A DNA stretch of 64,000 nt. It comes from Lawsonella clevelandensis (GTDB lineage Bacteria > Actinomycetota > Actinomycetes > Mycobacteriales > Mycobacteriaceae). The position numbers were made by a program, and so were the translations under genes. The stretch lies in NCBI RefSeq assembly GCF_001293125.1, contig NZ_CP009312.1:492184-556183 (forward strand), read 5' to 3'. How positions within the stretch are numbered: the first letter of the stretch is position 1; every line of letters begins with the position of its first letter. A model generated the notes under the pieces. The model was not told the DNA's origin. It worked only from the letters and a program-made list of their open reading frames with translations, and ran no database searches. Shown here one piece after another: positions 37,161-46,961 of the stretch.

Positions 37161-37961
37161 CTAGATGCCGCGGAAGCGGGGACGCCGTCCTTCCGCGAAA
37201 GCACGGCGTGCTTCCTTCAAGTCTTCGCTAATCCATGCAGTCTTAGCAGCGGCCGCTTGCATCGGGGTGGGCTGCTGCTGGGCGAGGTCATTATTAAAAA
37301 CAAGCTTGAGGTGGTGCAAGGTGAGCGGTGCGTAGGTGGCGATCTCCTGTGCCCAGGCGAGGGCATCATCGATATTGCCCACCTTGTTTACCAGACCGTG
37401 TGCGGCGGACTCCTTCACATGGAAGGGGTCGCCGGTGTAGAGGATGGTACGGGCAAAACCGCCACCCACCAGGGACTCCAACCGACGGACAGTCCAGTTA
37501 TCAAGTGCAAAGCCCATCTTGGCCACAGGCAGCGCGAAGAATGCCTCATCACCAGCGACACGCAGGTCACAAGCCATGGCAAGCTGTGCACCGGCACCGA
37601 TGGCCGCGCCATTCACATAAGCAATGATGATAAGTTTCGAGCGCTCAATCGTACGCAGCATGGCGACGTTCTGATTGGCGAATCCGGAGGAGAACACACC
37701 GCCAGTGAGGTCCGCGCCGGCGCAGAACACTTCGCCCGTACCCGTGATCACAAGGCTGCGGCAGCCTTCGTGCTCGACTCGCTCAACGGCCAGCTGAATA
37801 CCGCGGCACAGTTCTGCATTGAGCGCGTTACGCCGTTCGGGGTTACGCAAGGTCATCTTGGCGATGCGGGCATTGCTAAAGATCTCGACCAGAATAGGTC
37901 GGTTTTCAGCATCGGGGTTCACGACTTCGCCGTCGATGCGGAACTCAACTGTAGTGTCCAC
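37161..37961 (-). CDS. echA6: EchA6-like enoyl-CoA hydratase homolog, probably non-catalytic
   Basis: A crotonase-fold protein of 266 residues from the GTG at 37961, which has GAGAGG about 10 bases upstream; a GTG at 37991 without such a site is the alternative. Oxyanion-hole segments FCAGADL and GAAIGAGAQLAMACDLR are kept. The usual LPE.xLGL.PG.GG with its catalytic Glu is replaced by LPVAKMGFALDNWTVRRL. That pattern is shared with M. tuberculosis EchA6 (Rv0905), which does not hydrate but shuttles acyl-CoA to FAS-II for mycolic acids. Genomic position beside the CtpE region supports orthology. Confidence 0.85.
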   Translation of the reverse strand: MDTTVEFRIDGEVVNPDAENRPILVEIFSNARIAKMTLRNPERRNALNAELCRGIQLAVERVEHEGCRSLVITGTGEVFCAGADLTGGVFSSGFANQNVAMLRTIERSKLIIIAYVNGAAIGAGAQLAMACDLRVAGDEAFFALPVAKMGFALDNWTVRRLESLVGGGFARTILYTGDPFHVKESAAHGLVNKVGNIDDALAWAQEIATYAPLTLHHLKLVFNNDLAQQQPTPMQAAAAKTAWISEDLKEARRAFAEGRRPRFRGI

Positions 37962-38061
37962 GAGTGAGATACCTCTCTTCGTCCCACTCACTGGGCTCAG
38001 TCGCTGGGAAAGAGGCTGAACTCCGGGGCGGGATACAGTGCCATGTTGTCTTTACTTCAGT

Positions 38062-38913
38062 TTACAGATCCCCGTTAAACTCGTCTGGGTCCTTACTCAT
38101 TCTGCCGTCAGCTCGATCCATATTCGTTATAGACGCGAGCTCTTCTTCTCCCATCCAGAAGTCCAGCACGTCGAAGTTCTCCTCCATACGCTCCCGGTGA
38201 GTGGTCTTCGGAATGACGAGAGTTCCCAGCTGCATGTGCCAGCGCAGCACAATCTGTGCCGGTGTCTTGCCATATTTCTCGGCAAGCGCGGTAATAGCAT
38301 TGGCATCAAGGCCTTCACCACGTGCCAGAGGACTCCACGCTTGGGTCCGAACGCTGAAGTAGCTGTTGAACTTCCGCATGTCTGGCTGGGAGAAACCTGG
38401 GTGGAGTTCGATCTGGTTAAGGACCGGTACAACCCCCGTCTCAGAAATGATGCGTTTCAGTGTTGGCGCCGTGAAGTTGGAGACTCCGATACTACGGAGT
38501 TCGTCGGTGTCACGGAGGGCAATCATCTCTTCCCACGTTTCGACGTATTTATCGACAGCTGGCTGGGGCCAGTGGATGAGGTATAGATCGACATACGCAA
38601 GCCCCAAGCGATCGAGGGAGGCGTGGAAGGCGTCCACAGTCTCCTTTTTGCCGTGGTCGGTATTCCAGAGTTTGGTGGTCACGAAGATTTCGTCACGGGG
38701 AATCCCGGACTCACGAATTGCCCGGCCGACACCCTCTTCATTGCCGTAGAGAGCAGCAGTGTCAATGAGTCTATAACCAACTTCGAGAGCTTCCGACACG
38801 ACTCGGTAGGCATCGTCTTCGGGAACTTTGTAGACACCAAAGCCAAGCTGGGGAATGCTGGTTTGGTCATTGAGAATGACCTGAGGGACTGGAGCAGAGT
38901 GATGAGGAGACAT
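38062..38913 (-). CDS. Aldo/keto reductase (2,5-diketogluconate reductase type)
   Basis: An NADPH-dependent carbonyl reductase of 283 residues. The catalytic tetrad is visible: Asp in RLIDTAALYGNEEGVG with its Tyr, Lys in FVTTKLW and His in LYLIHWPQP. The cofactor loop VIPKTTHRERMEENFDVLDF is typical. Substrates of this subgroup are small sugars, glyoxals or aldehydes; none can be chosen here. ATG at 38913; divergent from the GH13 gene. Confidence 0.92.
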   Translation of the reverse strand: MSPHHSAPVPQVILNDQTSIPQLGFGVYKVPEDDAYRVVSEALEVGYRLIDTAALYGNEEGVGRAIRESGIPRDEIFVTTKLWNTDHGKKETVDAFHASLDRLGLAYVDLYLIHWPQPAVDKYVETWEEMIALRDTDELRSIGVSNFTAPTLKRIISETGVVPVLNQIELHPGFSQPDMRKFNSYFSVRTQAWSPLARGEGLDANAITALAEKYGKTPAQIVLRWHMQLGTLVIPKTTHRERMEENFDVLDFWMGEEELASITNMDRADGRMSKDPDEFNGDL

Positions 38914-38980
38914 AGCTAAATCCTAGCGCTCTCAGTGCCTTTACTCTCGAAAAGAAACTCATTTTACGTATTCTAGAAAC

Positions 38981-40540
38981 ATGCAGTTGACGTCCACGCG
39001 GGCACCCCGTTCTAGCTGGTTAAGCCTGGCATTTATAGTCACTTCCGTGGTGGCGGTAGGAGCGATAATCGCTTCTTTGATCATTTCGTTCGCGCACAGC
39101 GAACAGACGCCACCAGGGGGTCTGGTACGGCAGAGTGTAGCGGCCCGTCAACACACCACGACCACTCCCCGCGAGCGCGCTTTTCGTGATGTTGGGCTAC
39201 AAATGTTTCAGTGGCCGTGGAACGCCATTGCTGAGGAATGCCGCTCCTCGCTCGGCACGATGGGTATTCGCCGCGTTCTTATTAGTCCCCCGCATGAGAA
39301 CCTCAATATCCCCACCTGGACGAGTTCCTACGCACCCATCAGCTACCGGCTAGACTCCAAACTAGGAACCAGGGACGAACTCCGCCGGATGGTGGAAACC
39401 TGCCATGCGCATGGGGTGGACATTATCGCTGACGCCGTTATGAACCACATGGCGCCGGCCATCCCACCCTTCCGTGGTATCGCCGGCAGCACGTTCCATC
39501 GCTACTCCTATCCGGGCATCTACTCTTCGGCGGACTTTCACCATTGCCATTTAACCCCCGACGGGGTACTTCACACCTATTTCGATCGTGGGCAAGTTCA
39601 GCAGTGTGACGCCCTCGGATTACCGGACCTCGACACCGGTTCTCCCCATGTCCAGAAGGTTCTTCACGCCTACCTCCGCGACCTGCTCAGCGTAGGGGTT
39701 GATGGATTCCGGATTGACGCAGCTAAACATATTTCTGCTGCAGATGTTGCGGGCATTCTTTCGGTCGTACCCGCTGACAAGTTTGTGGTGCAGGAAGTCA
39801 TCATTGGTCTGCACGAGCCTATCCACCCGCAGGAGTATTTCCAGAATGGCCGTGTTTTCGACTTCGCCTTCGCTGGAGTAGTGAAAGACGCTCTCCAGTA
39901 TGGGGACCTTTTCGGCTTGTTTTCGACCGGGGCTGAGCGGGGGTTGCTTCCCCTCTCCCAAGCGGTACCTATCGTCACTAACCACGATTTTGAGCGTGAC
40001 GTTAACCTCCTCACCTACCGGGATGGCTGGGTCTACCATTTCGCTACTCTCCTGATGCTGGCTACTCAGCACGGTAGCCCCTTCCTTTACAGCGGCTATG
40101 CATTCGATTCCCGCGACCAGCCCGCACCTTCGACACCCGCAGGACTCGTCGACACTCCTCATTGCACTCCCCACCTCTTGCGGCCACGGGTGGGGCAGTT
40201 CCTCTGTGTTCAGCGTGATGCTGCTTATCGCACCATGGTGGAATGGCGCTATCGGGCTATGAATGGCACCCTTCAGCCGCGCCAGAACCACACCTCGGAT
40301 ATCCCGGTGTTGGCTCCCGCACGCATCGTCTGGTTCCAACCGGGGATCGTCGCGCTAATGCGCAATGGCCTCCTATTTGTGGCAAATTGGTCTGGGCATC
40401 CGGTGAAGATTCCTCTTGCCCCAGGTCAGACGGACTCTACGAGCCTAATCTCTCTCCATGCGGGTAGAGTGGAGCTAGATCATACCCTGCTAACAGTTCC
40501 GCAGGGAGACATTGTGGTGAGTATGCGAGCAGCTCACTAG
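38981..40540 (+). CDS. Membrane-anchored GH13 alpha-amylase family enzyme
   Basis: A 519-residue protein with an N-terminal membrane helix (about 15-37, without a clear cleavage site), a 30-residue linker and a GH13 barrel. The four conserved regions are present: DAVMNH (151-156), GFRIDAAKH with nucleophile Asp246, VVQEV with acid Glu272 and TNHDF with Asp336. This fits alpha-amylases that hydrolyse 1,4-glucan, placed on the outer face of the membrane or in the wall. It is followed by a secreted hydrolase gene 83 bases on. Free-living Mycobacteriales seldom carry it here, so it may be an acquired accessory gene. Confidence 0.88.
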   Translation: MQLTSTRAPRSSWLSLAFIVTSVVAVGAIIASLIISFAHSEQTPPGGLVRQSVAARQHTTTTPRERAFRDVGLQMFQWPWNAIAEECRSSLGTMGIRRVLISPPHENLNIPTWTSSYAPISYRLDSKLGTRDELRRMVETCHAHGVDIIADAVMNHMAPAIPPFRGIAGSTFHRYSYPGIYSSADFHHCHLTPDGVLHTYFDRGQVQQCDALGLPDLDTGSPHVQKVLHAYLRDLLSVGVDGFRIDAAKHISAADVAGILSVVPADKFVVQEVIIGLHEPIHPQEYFQNGRVFDFAFAGVVKDALQYGDLFGLFSTGAERGLLPLSQAVPIVTNHDFERDVNLLTYRDGWVYHFATLLMLATQHGSPFLYSGYAFDSRDQPAPSTPAGLVDTPHCTPHLLRPRVGQFLCVQRDAAYRTMVEWRYRAMNGTLQPRQNHTSDIPVLAPARIVWFQPGIVALMRNGLLFVANWSGHPVKIPLAPGQTDSTSLISLHAGRVELDHTLLTVPQGDIVVSMRAAH

Positions 40541-40623
40541 CTGATGCTGATTCCGCTATCTCCCTCCGTGTTTTCGACGGCGCATCGTGGAAACACTGTT
40601 ACTTTCACAGAAAGGTGCATTGC

Positions 40624-42360
40624 ATGGCTTTTCCACGTGCAAACCACAAAGTTCTAAGTCTGGTGACGGGTACCGCACTAACAGCAGGTCTGCTGGCTTC
40701 TCCCTACGCTGCAGTAGCACAAGCTGCTGAACAACCTGGCGATACTCTACATTGGGGCCCCTGTCCGAAGGACGTCCTCAGCAATCCTGCTTACCACATG
40801 CAGTGCACCACCTTTAAGGTGCCGTTGGACTACCGCAAACCTCACGGCAAGAAGATCACCATCACGATGTCTCGTATCAAGGCCACCGGCCATTCTCGCG
40901 GCATCATCCTCAACAATCCGGGTGGACCAGGCGGTTCTGGTCTCAACTTGTGGAACTGGATGGTCTCCGCTGGCGCTGGCCCACTCCACAAGCATTTCGA
41001 TCTCATCTCTGTGCAACCTCGTGGTTTGCAGCATGCAACTCCACTAAAGCCCTGTGTCGACCCAACCGTACCGGAGATTGATTCCCCGGAGAAGGACGAA
41101 GAACGGGACCTGCCGAAGAATCTTGCGGGTGCTAAGGAAAAGGTGACCAAGACCGTATCAGAGTTGCAACGGCTCGTCGGTGATGTTGACCCAAAGGACT
41201 CTGCCAGCAAAGCTAAGGAAAAAGCCCAGGCTGAGTATAAGCGCTGCGTAAAGGACTATGGCGCTCTCTTTGATCAGGTCACTACGGAAAACACGGCACG
41301 TGACTTTGATATGGCACGCCAGTACTTGGGCGAACAGAAGATCAATTTTTACGGTGCGTCCTACGGCACGTGGCTCGGTGCAGTGTACGCGACTATTTTC
41401 CCGGAGCACACGGGGCGCTTCGTCCTCGACTCTGCTGTCGACCCCTCCGAGATTTGGACCAATAACTTCGGTAACCAGGGTGACATGCAGCGGCGCCGTA
41501 TGTACGAAATGTTTGACTTCATTGCCGCCCATGATGACCTTTACCATCTGGGAGACACCCCGCTGAAGGTCTACACCAAGTGGTACCGCATCGTTGAAAA
41601 AGAGACGCATGGACCCGGCACTCCGCGTCTCAGTGCGCCTCCCGCACAAATTGGCGACGTGCCCCCGGAGTTCAGCCACAACATCCAGCTCTACCTGGAA
41701 GGCTACAATCTGGCACGCCCCATTGCCGACCGTATTGAGCGCGCTATCCACGCCTGGCAGGTTCCCAGTACCGAGCAGGAACACAATCTGTGGGAGCTCA
41801 CTGGTAGTGCCTTCACGGGCCGCTCTGCCTGGCCCAAAGTGGCTTCCTACATGCAGAGGCCTCGCCCGAAGCCGCTGACCAAGGCGGAGAAGGAAGAGCA
41901 AATTATCTCTGCTAATGTGTTCACCGCAGTCACCTGCAATGAGAATGCGGTTGCCCCGAGCCCGGTGAACTTGCCGGCAACTGCCGCTGCCTACTTCACG
42001 GGTGCGGACTTCTTCACGCTGAAGAATCTCATCGTCACATCTGGGGTAATGTGCCCGGGTATTGTCCCGACCACCAAGCCCGTCCAGGTGACGGGAGCGT
42101 ATCTCAAGATTCGCCCAGTAGTGCTGCAGTCGGTGTACGACACGCAGACTCCTTACCCGGGTGGTGTGAAGATGGCCGATGCCATGAACGCCTACTTCGT
42201 GAAGACGGAGGGTGGCGACCATGGTGTGTATGTGCGCCACAACCCTGCCGCGTGGAAACTGGTCAATGACTATTACCTCAAAGATCCGGTGGTAACGCGG
42301 ACGTCCCTTCCGTATGCAACTGTCGACAATTTGGTGGTGAAGCCAGACGAGAAGAAGTAG
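40624..42360 (+). CDS. Secreted tripeptidyl aminopeptidase-like alpha/beta hydrolase
   Basis: A 578-residue exported hydrolase. The signal peptide runs to about AVAQA-AE. The catalytic elbow FYGASYGTWLG holds the Ser, the oxyanion NNPGGPGGSG lies earlier, and a C-terminal TAP-like domain brings the His in GGDHGVYV. Relatives (SlpD/SlpE, M. tuberculosis CaeA/Hip1 type) cleave peptides or esters in the envelope. Start ATG at 40624 has AAAGG 8 bases upstream; a GTG at 40615 is in frame but poorly spaced. It has a long Lys/Glu-rich insert at about 150-210. Confidence 0.87.
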   Translation: MAFPRANHKVLSLVTGTALTAGLLASPYAAVAQAAEQPGDTLHWGPCPKDVLSNPAYHMQCTTFKVPLDYRKPHGKKITITMSRIKATGHSRGIILNNPGGPGGSGLNLWNWMVSAGAGPLHKHFDLISVQPRGLQHATPLKPCVDPTVPEIDSPEKDEERDLPKNLAGAKEKVTKTVSELQRLVGDVDPKDSASKAKEKAQAEYKRCVKDYGALFDQVTTENTARDFDMARQYLGEQKINFYGASYGTWLGAVYATIFPEHTGRFVLDSAVDPSEIWTNNFGNQGDMQRRRMYEMFDFIAAHDDLYHLGDTPLKVYTKWYRIVEKETHGPGTPRLSAPPAQIGDVPPEFSHNIQLYLEGYNLARPIADRIERAIHAWQVPSTEQEHNLWELTGSAFTGRSAWPKVASYMQRPRPKPLTKAEKEEQIISANVFTAVTCNENAVAPSPVNLPATAAAYFTGADFFTLKNLIVTSGVMCPGIVPTTKPVQVTGAYLKIRPVVLQSVYDTQTPYPGGVKMADAMNAYFVKTEGGDHGVYVRHNPAAWKLVNDYYLKDPVVTRTSLPYATVDNLVVKPDEKK

Positions 42361-42455
42361 CCGCCTCAGGCACACTTCTATCCTCTAGATAGCACCTTCT
42401 TCGGTATATCGGGGTAGAGACCGTTTTCTCCCCTCTCAACGGACAAGACACCACA

Positions 42456-42498
42456 ACAGTGCGAGGAGAACCTTCCTGGTTCGCCTCGCACTGTCTTG
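42456..42498 (+). terminator. Hairpin terminator after the hydrolase gene
   Basis: Outer arms ACAGTGCGAGG/CCTCGCACTGT and inner arms GAACC/GGTTC with one A/G mismatch between; followed by CTTGTT. It lies between the plus-strand hydrolase and the minus-strand metallothionein gene and may serve both. Confidence 0.8.
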
Positions 42499-42545
42499 TT
42501 CATGTGGCGATGAGTTCACTCACTACGCCATGGAGTTATAACGCC

Positions 42546-42665
42546 CTACTTGTGGCAGTCGCAGGTGCAATCGGGGCCGCACTCGTTCTTACCACAGTGT
42601 CCTTCTGCGCAGCAGGTGCAGGTATCGGTGCAGGTGCAATCGGGGCTGCAGCCGCAATCAGCCAT
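42546..42665 (-). CDS. Metallothionein-like protein, 39 residues, 12 cysteines
   Basis: A very small open frame on the minus strand. It starts at ATG 42665 with AAGGA 7 bases upstream and stops with TAG at 42546-42548. The product has 39 residues, 12 of them Cys (4, 6, 10, 12, 16, 18, 19, 24, 29, 33, 35, 37) and two His (23, 38), with no aromatic or long aliphatic residues: the hallmark of metallothioneins. The start MADCGCSPDCTC and the later GPDCTCDC form repeated PDCTC units. Such proteins bind Cu(I), Zn or Cd in thiolate clusters in the cytoplasm; M. tuberculosis MymT is a copper example but of different sequence. A promoter and operator-like repeat lie just upstream. Confidence 0.87.
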   Translation of the reverse strand: MADCGCSPDCTCTDTCTCCAEGHCGKNECGPDCTCDCHK

Positions 42666-42693
42666 GTTCTTGTCCTTTGTTTGCCCTTACGCA

Positions 42694-42707
42694 ACATATT
42701 GTTATGT
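42694..42707. promoter_or_regulatory. Inverted repeat ACATA-N4-TATGT, possible operator for the metallothionein gene
   Basis: The palindrome lies between the -10 box and the ribosome site of the metallothionein gene, where a repressor would block transcription. Its A+T-rich character resembles ArsR/SmtB-type metal sensor sites, but the half-site does not name one regulator. Confidence 0.45.
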
Positions 42708-42719
42708 GCGCATTTATTT

Positions 42720-42747
42720 ATGCTACTTCGTGCAGAGTGGAAGTCAA
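42720..42747 (-). promoter_or_regulatory. Promoter of the metallothionein gene
   Basis: On the minus strand TTGACT (42747-42742), a 16-base spacer and TAGCAT (42725-42720) form a good sigma-A type pair 55 bases before the ATG. Confidence 0.6.
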
Positions 42748-42883
42748 CCAGTAAGAAAAGGTAAACAGAAGAGGTCAGTCCAAGCGCCGACCTCTTCTCT
42801 CTTCAGTGTTATCTAACAGGACAAACGGGCCCCTACCGAGGGGACACCTGACATGCCATACGGCAGCTTCTGCACAAGTAGCC

Positions 42884-44188
42884 TTACTGGCGGTCTTCCA
42901 GCGGAACGAACGCGCGTTCCGTCTCGCCCTTGTACACTTGGCGCGGACGACCAATCTTGTTGCGGGGATCGCTATTCTGCTCGCGCCACTGGGCAATCCA
43001 CCCAGGCAAGCGACCAAAGGCGAAGAGCGGCGTGAACATCTGGGTCGGAAATCCCATCGCCCGATAGATCAAACCAGTGTAGAAGTCGACATTCGGGTAG
43101 AGGCGACGCTCGACAAAGTAATCATCCGCTAGCGCCTTCTCTTCCAATGCCAGGGCAATATCGAGGAGCTCATCGCCACCCAACATATCGATCACACGGT
43201 GAGCGTGCTTCTTCACAATGGCTGCCCGCGGATCGTAGTTCTTGTAGACACGGTGGCCGAAGCCCATTAGACGAACGCCGTCTTCCTTGTTCTTCACCCG
43301 CTCCATGTAATCATGCGCGTCGCCGCCGTCATCGCGAATCTTCTCCAGCATCTCCAGCACAGCCTGGTTGGCGCCACCGTGCAGCGGGCCGTACAGCGCA
43401 TTAATACCAGCAGCAATGGAGACAAAGAGGTTCGCCTGCGAGGACCCCACCATACGCACTGTCGACGTCGAGCAATTCTGCTCGTGGTCTGCGTGCAGGA
43501 TGAGGAGCACTTCCATGGTGTGAACCAGCTCGGGATCCAGCTCGTATTCCTGGGAGGGAGATCCGAACATCATCCGCAGGAAGTTCTCGACAAGAGTGTA
43601 CTCGTGGCGAGGGTACATCGGAGCCATGCCATGCAGGTGACGGTAGATGTCCGCCGTGAGCATCGGCACCTGCCCCATGAGGACGCGAGTGGCCTTCTCC
43701 ACCTGCTCCGGATCGTGGGGATCCAAACAATCCTGGTTGTAGCAGGACAGCAGGTTGACGGCAGCGGACATGGACGGCATCGGATGACCCCACCGCGGAA
43801 TTGCCTCATAGAGCTTACGGAAGTCCCAATCGAGTTCCGTGTTGTACTTGATGCTCATGCGAAAGTCTTCAAGTTCCGCAAAATCTGGGAGATGGCCATG
43901 AATAAGTAGGTAAGCCACTTCCATGAAGGTGGCCTTCTCTGCTAGCTCCTCGATGGGGTAACCACGGTATCGGAGGATGCCCTTGTCACCGTCGATGTAG
44001 GTGATACGCGACTCGCACGAACCGGTATTGACATAACCGTTGTCGAGGGTGATCATCCCCGTCTTGTTGAGAAGAGCTCCTAATTGGACGCCGTCGTAAC
44101 CCTCGGTTGCGTGCACAATAGGCAGGTCGATATCGCCGTCCGGGAGGATCAACTTGGCCATATCGTTGGGGTTCTGCTCCTGACTCAC
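42884..44188 (-). CDS. gltA: Citrate synthase (type II)
   Basis: Condenses acetyl-CoA with oxaloacetate at the entry to the TCA cycle. The 434-residue product from GTG 44188 (AAAGGAAA upstream) is the hexameric type II form. Motifs are intact: HEYTLVENFLRMMFG, HADHEQNCSTSTVRMVGSS with an active-site His, PLHGGANQAVLEML with the second, and MGFGHRVYKNYDPRA with the catalytic region. An in-frame GTG/ATG further up (44248) is unlikely. Position agrees with gltA2 (Rv0896). Confidence 0.96.
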   Translation of the reverse strand: MSQEQNPNDMAKLILPDGDIDLPIVHATEGYDGVQLGALLNKTGMITLDNGYVNTGSCESRITYIDGDKGILRYRGYPIEELAEKATFMEVAYLLIHGHLPDFAELEDFRMSIKYNTELDWDFRKLYEAIPRWGHPMPSMSAAVNLLSCYNQDCLDPHDPEQVEKATRVLMGQVPMLTADIYRHLHGMAPMYPRHEYTLVENFLRMMFGSPSQEYELDPELVHTMEVLLILHADHEQNCSTSTVRMVGSSQANLFVSIAAGINALYGPLHGGANQAVLEMLEKIRDDGGDAHDYMERVKNKEDGVRLMGFGHRVYKNYDPRAAIVKKHAHRVIDMLGGDELLDIALALEEKALADDYFVERRLYPNVDFYTGLIYRAMGFPTQMFTPLFAFGRLPGWIAQWREQNSDPRNKIGRPRQVYKGETERAFVPLEDRQ

Positions 44189-44329
44189 ACGCTTTCCTTT
44201 CGTTCTGCGGCTCGGGAGTCCGGCTCCCACTGTTGAGAGAGATCTCATACAGTCGTGAACCTAAGAATACCTTCTCGCTATTTTAAAAATAACCCGCAGC
44301 TTGTGCTTGCTCGACAATTTTGTAGACGA

Positions 44330-45361
44330 CTAGAGGTGGTCAGAAACCTCCCCGTGCACGCGCCACTGCCCCGACCACTCAGCGAATGGCTCGAGCACGA
44401 TGACATCTTGGCCGGTCACCATAGCATTAGGCGGACATGTCATGGGTTCTACCGCCAGTGCACGCCCTTCCTCGGTGTCCTTGCCGGGGAACATCACCGT
44501 TTTCTCGCCAGTAGTGAAAATCTGCAACCAAGTAAAACCAGAATCTGCATCCATCACCACGCTGACGTTCTGATCCTCTGCTACCGGGCCAGTCAGCCGC
44601 GCGAGTTCCCGCCAACCAACATCGACCGGCGTGTCTTGTGCAACCGTGAACGGAGTATCAAACCAGACATCCTCCATACTAGTCGGCTGGCGAAGTACCG
44701 GCACTCCTTCCCCAATTGGAAGGTGCTCGCCGGTCGGCAGGTTACGGTCATCCGTCACCCACCACTCGTCAACACTCGCCTGCAGCGTGCATGCATTCAA
44801 GGCCGCCCCACCCGCGGTGATATAGGGATGTGCACCATACCCCCACGGCATCGCTTGGCGGGACTCATTTTTTACTGACACTGCAACCGTCAAGCCAGCT
44901 GCCGAGACTTCATAACGCACCACTACGGAAAACTCCCAGGGCCATCCATTGCCCAGCGCTGGCCCCGAGCGAAAGCTCAAGGTCACGAAACTCCCATCGG
45001 AAGCTTTCTCAGACACATCCCACAGCGCCGCTGTCGCGAGCCCATGAATGGCATTATGGAGCGCCGGCTCGCTCATCTCCAACGCCACCGGCGTCTCCTG
45101 GAAAAGGAACCGCGCATCCGCGATGCGGTTAGGCCATGGGATGAGAGTTTGGCCACAGGTAAAGGGGGATTCCGCACCGTAGGGTTCCGCTAGCGGAACT
45201 TCCGTCGCCCCTTCAGATGGGGTCCACCAGAGACCTTGCACAGCCGCACCCTGTCGATCAATCAGTGCCCGATAAGGGCCAGACTCCAGCGCAATAGTGC
45301 GCCCAGAAACCAGTTGAGCTTCGATTTCTAGCGCGATCTTGTCTTCAAAACTCTCGTCCAT
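44330..45361 (-). CDS. Aldose 1-epimerase family protein
   Basis: A 343-residue beta-sandwich enzyme. The start ATG at 45361 follows GGAGAAG; the frame stays open for 55 more codons upstream without similarity. Motifs GPYRALIDRQGAAVQGLWW, LIPWPNRIADARF, NAIHGLA with the catalytic His and PWGYGAHPYI with the second His are those of galactose mutarotase relatives (GalM/YeaD type). It interconverts anomers of sugars or sugar phosphates. It lies beside gltA and diverges from serC. Confidence 0.88.
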   Translation of the reverse strand: MDESFEDKIALEIEAQLVSGRTIALESGPYRALIDRQGAAVQGLWWTPSEGATEVPLAEPYGAESPFTCGQTLIPWPNRIADARFLFQETPVALEMSEPALHNAIHGLATAALWDVSEKASDGSFVTLSFRSGPALGNGWPWEFSVVVRYEVSAAGLTVAVSVKNESRQAMPWGYGAHPYITAGGAALNACTLQASVDEWWVTDDRNLPTGEHLPIGEGVPVLRQPTSMEDVWFDTPFTVAQDTPVDVGWRELARLTGPVAEDQNVSVVMDADSGFTWLQIFTTGEKTVMFPGKDTEEGRALAVEPMTCPPNAMVTGQDVIVLEPFAEWSGQWRVHGEVSDHL

Positions 45362-45621
45362 CAGCTCTTCTCCTCGACAGTTACGGGTGGTAAAGAGGTC
45401 GGGAACATCTGGGAGATTCAGTCCGCCACACGCTCTATTGTCCCTAAGAATAGCCACTTGTAGCGAGCTATGAGGCAAGTCTAGGAAATCCGCTACGAGG
45501 AGTTGATGATGCACTGGTGACGGCATGGTGACAGCGACAAGAAGGAGATTCGCTAAGCACGGAGCCCAATTCCCTTACCCCATGAGAGCAGACTAGAATC
45601 GTAAGAGTCTGCCCCTGGTAG

Positions 45622-46797
<1,176 letters not shown>

Positions 46798-46837
46798 GCA
46801 CATTCGCTAGCCCGGTCCTCGGACTGTGAACTTTCAC

Positions 46838-46884
46838 AAACCGTGGAAGATCCACCAAACTGTGGATCTTCCACGGTTTTTTGT
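46838..46884 (+). terminator. Rho-independent terminator after serC
   Basis: Perfect 17-base arms starting AACCGTGGAAGATCCAC with a 6-base loop, followed by a run of T (TTTTTTG). Confidence 0.94.
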
Positions 46885-46961
46885 ACTGTCCTTTCCCAAT
46901 AACGCAAGTGTCTTCCGCTAAAGTTGTTGTAAAGAACTCACAACCAGCGGAGGTGTCGTCT

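Noticed and set aside
41158..42375. Minus-strand open frame of 405 codons opposite the TAP-like hydrolase
   Set aside because: No signal, no motif, and the plus-strand gene has a signal peptide and catalytic residues.
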